Program-made: the position numbers and the translations under genes
Origin: Fervidibacter canadensis
GTDB taxonomy: Bacteria; Armatimonadota; Fervidibacteria; Fervidibacterales; Fervidibacteraceae
NCBI GenBank assembly: GCA_041446545.1
Contig: JBGOEJ010000042.1
Location: forward strand, 1 to 10,385
Reading direction: 5' to 3'
Length of the DNA: 10,385 nucleotides
Shown: positions 7,071-10,385 of the stretch, piece after piece
How positions within the stretch are numbered: the stretch's first letter is position 1
Layout of the letters: each line of letters begins with the position of its first letter
The notes under the pieces: model-generated
Seen by the model: only the letters and a program-made list of their open reading frames with translations
Told to the model about the DNA's origin: nothing
Databases searched by the model: none

Positions 7071-8354
7071 ATGCTGGATTTGCGCTTTATCCGAGAAAAC
7101 CCAACCTTTGTCAAGGAGCGCTTGCGAACGCGTGGCGACGAGTATGACCCTTTGATTGACCGCATCGTCGCTTTGGACGAGCGGCGCCGACAAATCATCG
7201 CCGAAGTGGAAACCCTCAAGCATCGGCGCAATGTCGTCTCCAAAGAAATCGGCATGCTGCTGAAAGAGGGCAAGGACGCAACAGCCCTTCGGGAAGAAAT
7301 GCGCCAAGTCGGCGACCGCATCAATCAACTGGACGGCGAGTTGCGGGAAGTGGAAAGGGAGTTGGAACAAACGCTCCTTCTCGTCCCCAATTTGCCCCAC
7401 GAAAGCGTCCCCGTCGGCAGCGACGAGACGGGCAATGTCGTCGTCCGAACTTTCAGCGAACCGAGGTCTTTTGACTTTGAACCCATGCCTCACTGGGAAA
7501 TCGGCGAGCGGTTGGGACTTTTTGACTTTGCGCGGGGCGTGAAACTTTCGGGGTCGCGCTTTTACGGTTTGAAGGGATGGGGGGCGATGTTGGAACGCGC
7601 CCTCATCAACTTCATGCTGGACTTGCACACCCGCCAGCACGGCTACACCGAAGTCTTCTTGCCCTTCCTTGTCAAGCCCTACTGCATGGAAGGGACAGGG
7701 CAGTTGCCCAAGTTCGCCGACGAGATGTATCAGTGCGAGCGGGACAACCTCTGGCTCATCCCGACGGCAGAAGTTTCGGTAACGAACCTACACCGTGAAG
7801 AAATTTTGGACGCTGACGAATTGCCCCTCAAGTATGTCAGTTACTCCGCCTGCTTTCGGCGGGAAGCAGGGGCAGCAGGCAAGGACATCAAAGGCGTCGT
7901 CCGCGTCCACCAGTTCAATAAGGTGGAGTTGGTCAAGATCACGACGGCAGAGCAAAGTTACGAGGAATTGGAGGGCATGGTGCAAGATGCTTGCCATGTC
8001 TTGGAATTGCTGGGTTTGCCCCATCGGGTCGTCCTGCTTTGCACGGGCGATATGGGTTTTTCGGCGGCGAAGACTTACGACTTGGAAGTTTGGATGCCCG
8101 GCATGAACCGCTGGCTGGAAGTGTCGTCGTGCAGCAACTGCGAAGACTTTCAGGCACGGCGGATGAATTTGCGTTACCGCCCTCATCGGGGCGCTAAGCC
8201 CCGCTTCGCCCACACCCTCAACGGTTCGGGCGTCGCCGTCGGACGGACTTTAGCGGCGTTGCTGGAAAACTATCAGCAACGGGACGGCAGCATCCTTATC
8301 CCTGAACCCCTGCGCCCCTACTTGGGCGGCGTGGAAAAAATTCCGCCTCACTAA
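7071..8354 (+). CDS. serS: Seryl-tRNA synthetase
   Basis: This class II synthetase charges tRNA-Ser (and tRNA-Sec where present) with serine. The product is 427 residues, the normal bacterial length. It opens with MLDLRFIRENP and a long antiparallel coiled-coil arm (about 28-102) that grips the long variable arm of tRNA-Ser. The catalytic core has the motif 1 helix and strand (about 172-200), the serine-binding PTAEV at 231-235, motif 2 with FRREAGAAGKDIKG (262-275) and RVHQFNKVEL (278-287), SSCSNCEDFQARR (352-364), and motif 3 around NGSGVAVGRTLAALLE (384-399). The end, IPEPLRPYLGG (410-420), is typical. All key blocks are intact. It follows the UPF0182 gene after 5 bases, so the two are almost certainly one transcript with coupled translation. 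Confidence 0.97.
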   Translation: MLDLRFIRENPTFVKERLRTRGDEYDPLIDRIVALDERRRQIIAEVETLKHRRNVVSKEIGMLLKEGKDATALREEMRQVGDRINQLDGELREVERELEQTLLLVPNLPHESVPVGSDETGNVVVRTFSEPRSFDFEPMPHWEIGERLGLFDFARGVKLSGSRFYGLKGWGAMLERALINFMLDLHTRQHGYTEVFLPFLVKPYCMEGTGQLPKFADEMYQCERDNLWLIPTAEVSVTNLHREEILDADELPLKYVSYSACFRREAGAAGKDIKGVVRVHQFNKVELVKITTAEQSYEELEGMVQDACHVLELLGLPHRVVLLCTGDMGFSAAKTYDLEVWMPGMNRWLEVSSCSNCEDFQARRMNLRYRPHRGAKPRFAHTLNGSGVAVGRTLAALLENYQQRDGSILIPEPLRPYLGGVEKIPPH

Positions 8355-8356
8355 GT

Positions 8357-8383
8357 CCGTTGAACGGCTATTAGCCGCAACGG
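8357..8383. repeat. Palindromic repeat copy forming a 12-pair hairpin between convergent genes
   Basis: The family core (arms CGGCTA 8365-8370 and TAGCCG 8372-8377, one-base centre) is here extended by a second pair of arms, CCGTTG (8357-8362) and CAACGG (8378-8383). This gives a 12-base-pair stem with a two-base bulge, starting two bases after the serS stop. It lies between serS and the convergent pilin cassette, so it could protect or end both transcripts, although no T run follows on either strand. A smaller perfect palindrome (TTCAGA-C-TCTGAA, 8412-8424) lies closer to the other gene. Confidence 0.6.
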
Positions 8384-8411
8384 GCTATCAGACTCAAAGC
8401 GCCGTGACGGT

Positions 8412-8424
8412 TTCAGACTCTGAA
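8412..8424. terminator. Small palindrome between convergent stops, possible weak terminator
   Basis: TTCAGA (8412-8417), one C, then TCTGAA (8419-8424) form a perfect 6-1-6 inverted repeat, 6 bases beyond the stop of the 64-residue gene read on the minus strand. The stem is AT-rich, the loop is too tight to pair fully and no T run follows, so intrinsic termination is doubtful. Confidence 0.2.
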
Positions 8425-8429
8425 GCACC

Positions 8430-8624
8430 TTAACGCTGCTCTTTCTGCGGTGCTGCTTTTGGGGCGGTCTTCAAGGCTTCCTCCCGCTCCGCTCCCAAAT
8501 AGCCCAAGTTTCCGACGGCTTGACCTTGAGGGCGTAGGGAGCGCCAAGCCGAAAAAACTGCCAAAGCGATGACAACTGCCGCCAAAAGGACGGCACCGAT
8601 GAGTTTCAGCGTGGAGCGGTCCAT
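8430..8624 (-). CDS. Small one-helix membrane protein of unknown function
   Basis: This 64-residue protein has one hydrophobic helix at about 8-26 after a short basic start (MDRSTLK), then Arg-rich residues (27-31), a Gly-rich segment (QGQAVGNLGYLG, 33-44) and a charged Ala/Lys/Pro tail. I do not recognise a family. By charge the N-terminus could face either side. The start at 8624 is set by GAGGTG (complement of 8631-8636), 6 bases away, which overlaps the stop of the upstream prepilin-like gene (8635-8637), so translation is probably coupled to it. A longer frame to 8813 would overlap that gene antiparallel to its reading frame logic and lacks support. The tight spacing suggests a job tied to the pilin-like proteins, for example as an anchor or partner, but this is inference only. 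Confidence 0.7.
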   Translation of the reverse strand: MDRSTLKLIGAVLLAAVVIALAVFSAWRSLRPQGQAVGNLGYLGAEREEALKTAPKAAPQKEQR

Positions 8625-8634
8625 CGTGCCCACC

Positions 8635-9513
8635 TCACTTGTAAGACGGAGCGTAGTTGCCGCTGACTTTCCAGTGCAGCAAATTGCGGTTAGATTGCCC
8701 AGCGGCAGCCCGTGCCTGAATGGCTTGAGGTGTCCACGGCCAAGGCATCGTCTGGCGACGGGGCATGGCTTTGGCATGACCATCCACGAAAGTGAAGTTC
8801 GTTTGCAAAGCATGAGCGCCGATAGTCATCTGGGCTGGCTTGTTGGGGCACCAAGTGAAGGTAAAGTAGTTGGGAGCGTCAGGCCAGTTAGGGTTGGCGA
8901 TGTCGCGGACATCCCAGCGCCAGTAGGCATAACCCTCGCTGTAACTGGCGGTCGTCCAAAGTTCAAAGACAGCGATAGTGTCGCCGGGCGCTCCAAGTTC
9001 AGCAAGCCCTTTAGACCGCGCTTCCCAATCAACCGTGTTGGTGGAATAAGCGTGAAGCCCGAAAGTTGCCGTGCTTTGAGGACCATCGTCCCAACCATTG
9101 CTTTGGAAGTTGGTGAAGGAGTAACTGATGGGGAAGCCGAAGGAAGCGTCGCAGTCATCACGGGGAATGGAGTCGCTGGGGCATTTCCAGATAGCATCGT
9201 TGCGAAGTTAGGGAGCGAGCATGTCTTGAGCGCCAAACGCCCATTTGACGCCCTGCGGCACCCACCGACCTCGGATACGGTTGAGGAGTTCATCGTAGTC
9301 TTGAGCATATTGGGCTTGAGCTATCGCCACATTGCGTAAGTTGCTGAGACAAGTCGCTTGCCGCGCCTTCTCCCGCGCTTGAGCAAAGACGGGAAACAGG
9401 ATCGCCGCCAAGATGGCGATGATGGCGATCACGACGAGCAATTCAATGAGGGTGAAACCCGCACAGGCACCGAAGCGCCAACACCGACAAAGTTGCTTTT
9501 GAGACCGACGCAT
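8635..9513 (-). pseudogene. Prepilin-like H-X9-DG (DUF1559-type) protein gene broken by one in-frame TAA
   Basis: The frame from the ATG at 9513 is open for 101 codons, meets TAA at 9208-9210, then stays open in the same frame to a TGA at 8635-8637 (292 codons before the final stop, counting the TAA). The first part has a prepilin leader ending in GACAG, cleavage expected before F20, the TLIELLVVIAI helix with the conserved Glu at mature position 5, and NLRNVAIAQAQYAQDYDE. The part after the stop begins LRNDAIWKCPSD and ends with the H-X9-DG block (His codon 8812-8814, DG at 8779-8784), so it is clearly the rest of the same gene. In the intact paralogue next door the matching place reads LQPYSRNTQYSQCPD, so the TAA replaces a Tyr codon by one third-position change. 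A ribosome site (GGGAGGT, 9522-9528) is intact. No start suited to separate translation of the second half is visible. It could be a recent pseudogene, a base error or readthrough. Confidence 0.75.
9389..9447. repeat. 59-base exact direct repeat, copy 1 (prepilin helix)
   Basis: Identical over 59 bases to 10259-10317, 870 bases away, covering the codons for IELLVVIAIIAILAAILFPV on the minus strand. Identity breaks off at both ends, where the two genes differ. Confidence 0.9.
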
Positions 9514-9564
9514 GGCACGACACCTCCCGATTTGATTTTTGTGTCTGGCGGAAAGGATAGCACC

Positions 9565-10353
9565 TCACCGCCACATTTGCCACAGTTCGGGATACTGTGC
9601 TGGATCGAGGCTGAGGGTGTTGCAAGCGGGCGTCGTCACGCGTGGGTCAGCGGGAGTGCAACGAACGCCGTAAACCTTCTCCATCGGCAGCGCCTTCACA
9701 TGCCCGTCGCAAAAGGTCGTGTTGACCATCTCTACATGGCGCGGTTCGGGGGCGGAGTGGAAGGCGGCGATGTTCCCGCTCACTTGATTGTTACCGAACG
9801 GCGTCGTCACATGGTTGACATAAATGCCGAATTGGTCATAGAGGGGTCGGGAGGAAGTTCCCGTCGGCACGCAGTCCATAAAAGCGACATGGTTGGCAGG
9901 CTCTTGAATGGTCGCTAAGTTAGAGCCGATGCCGGGGACAGGATACGCCATCCCGTAGCCGATGCGCCCTTCAATCTCCAGAAAGCGCTTGATATGGCAC
10001 GGATTGGTAGAAGTCAGTTTTTTGGCGTCAGGGCATTGGCTGTATTGGGTGTTGCGGGAGTAAGGTTGGAGCAAGCCTAAAAAGCCCATGGAAACGAAGA
10101 CGGTGCCGCCGCACTCAGGAATGTTCACCCAAACATTTTGTTGGTAAGGTGGGAAGTTTTCGTCGTAGTCTTGCACATACTGCATCGCCGCTAAGCCAAT
10201 CTGACGCAGGTTGGACAAGCACATCGTTTGGCGGGCTTTGGCTCGGGCGCGACTGAACACGGGAAACAGGATCGCCGCCAAGATGGCGATGATGGCGATC
10301 ACGACGAGCAATTCAATCAGCGTAAACGCCCTAACTTTGCTGAGACAACGCAT
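9565..10353 (-). CDS. Prepilin-like protein with C-terminal H-X9-DG domain (DUF1559 type)
   Basis: The 262-residue product has a basic leader (MRCLSKVRA), then FTLIELLVVIAIIAILAAIL, the class III (type II secretion/type IV pilus) prepilin signature with Glu at mature position 5 (E14). The residue before the cleavage site is Ala9 instead of the usual Gly, which prepilin peptidases tolerate less often. Next come SRARAKARQTMCLSNLRQIGLA and QYVQDYDENFPPY, typical of the family. The C-terminal domain has His206 followed by nine residues and D216-G217, the H-X9-DG motif of 'prepilin-type processing-associated' proteins. It probably is an exported, membrane-held or surface pilin-like protein; the role of the family is not established. 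The start at 10353 is supported by GGAGGT (complement of 10361-10366), 7 bases away; an ATG at 10368 overlaps that site. It leads a cassette with the broken paralogue 51 bases downstream. Confidence 0.9.
   Translation of the reverse strand: MRCLSKVRAFTLIELLVVIAIIAILAAILFPVFSRARAKARQTMCLSNLRQIGLAAMQYVQDYDENFPPYQQNVWVNIPECGGTVFVSMGFLGLLQPYSRNTQYSQCPDAKKLTSTNPCHIKRFLEIEGRIGYGMAYPVPGIGSNLATIQEPANHVAFMDCVPTGTSSRPLYDQFGIYVNHVTTPFGNNQVSGNIAAFHSAPEPRHVEMVNTTFCDGHVKALPMEKVYGVRCTPADPRVTTPACNTLSLDPAQYPELWQMWR
10259..10317. repeat. 59-base exact direct repeat, copy 2 (prepilin helix)
   Basis: Second copy of the segment at 9389-9447, in the intact prepilin-like gene and in the same reading phase. Confidence 0.9.
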
Positions 10354-10385
10354 AGCGAACACCTCCATCGGAAGTTTCAGGCGAG

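Noticed and set aside
7020..7640. Minus-strand frame of 206 codons over serS
   Set aside because: It is antisense to a highly conserved synthetase gene and has no supporting signal.
8569..9339. Plus-strand frame of 256 codons opposite the broken prepilin gene
   Set aside because: The minus strand has clear prepilin and H-X9-DG homology on both sides of the stop, so this is a shadow; the same holds for the minus frame 8826-9308.
1..10385. CRISPR array, tRNA/rRNA genes, prophage or IS element
   Set aside because: No regularly spaced repeats, no T-loop-type tRNA motif, no transposase, integrase or phage structural gene could be found.

Overview
The window looks like a piece of chromosome from a bacterium of the Armatimonadota (formerly Armatimonadetes), possibly a thermophilic Fervidibacter-like lineage. 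This is an inference, not a match to a reference. It rests on two adjacent prepilin-like genes with an FTLIELLVV-type N-terminus running into LFPVF and an Arg/Ala-rich stretch, each with a C-terminal H-X9-DG domain, a gene family expanded in Armatimonadota and Planctomycetota. It also fits the strong AGGAGG ribosome sites and the short methionyl-tRNA synthetase with a KFSTS loop.

Layout. 1-639: non-coding, with three copies of a short palindromic repeat, two of them facing each other as in a REPIN, flanked by a diverged duplication. 640-3968, minus strand: metG (methionyl-tRNA synthetase), then thiC (HMP-phosphate synthase for thiamin). Another palindromic repeat lies in the 134-base gap between them, and no TPP riboswitch is visible. 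3969-4143: divergent intergenic region. 4144-8354, plus strand: a large UPF0182 membrane protein of unknown function, followed almost without a gap by serS (seryl-tRNA synthetase). 8355-8429: convergent gap with a fifth palindromic copy forming a strong hairpin. 8430-10353, minus strand: a three-gene cassette in transcription order of an intact H-X9-DG prepilin-like gene, a second one broken by a single in-frame TAA, and a 64-residue one-helix membrane protein.

How the genes fit together. metG, thiC and serS are housekeeping genes with intact key motifs. UPF0182 and serS are probably co-transcribed and translationally coupled, but no functional link is known. The pilin-like cassette presumably makes exported or surface proteins matured by a prepilin peptidase.

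The most noteworthy signals are the palindromic repeat family with a compensatory base pair in one stem, the nonsense codon that replaces a tyrosine seen in the neighbouring paralogue, and a 59-base perfect DNA identity between the two otherwise divergent prepilin genes. I see no clear new multi-gene system, phage, IS element, CRISPR array or RNA gene.
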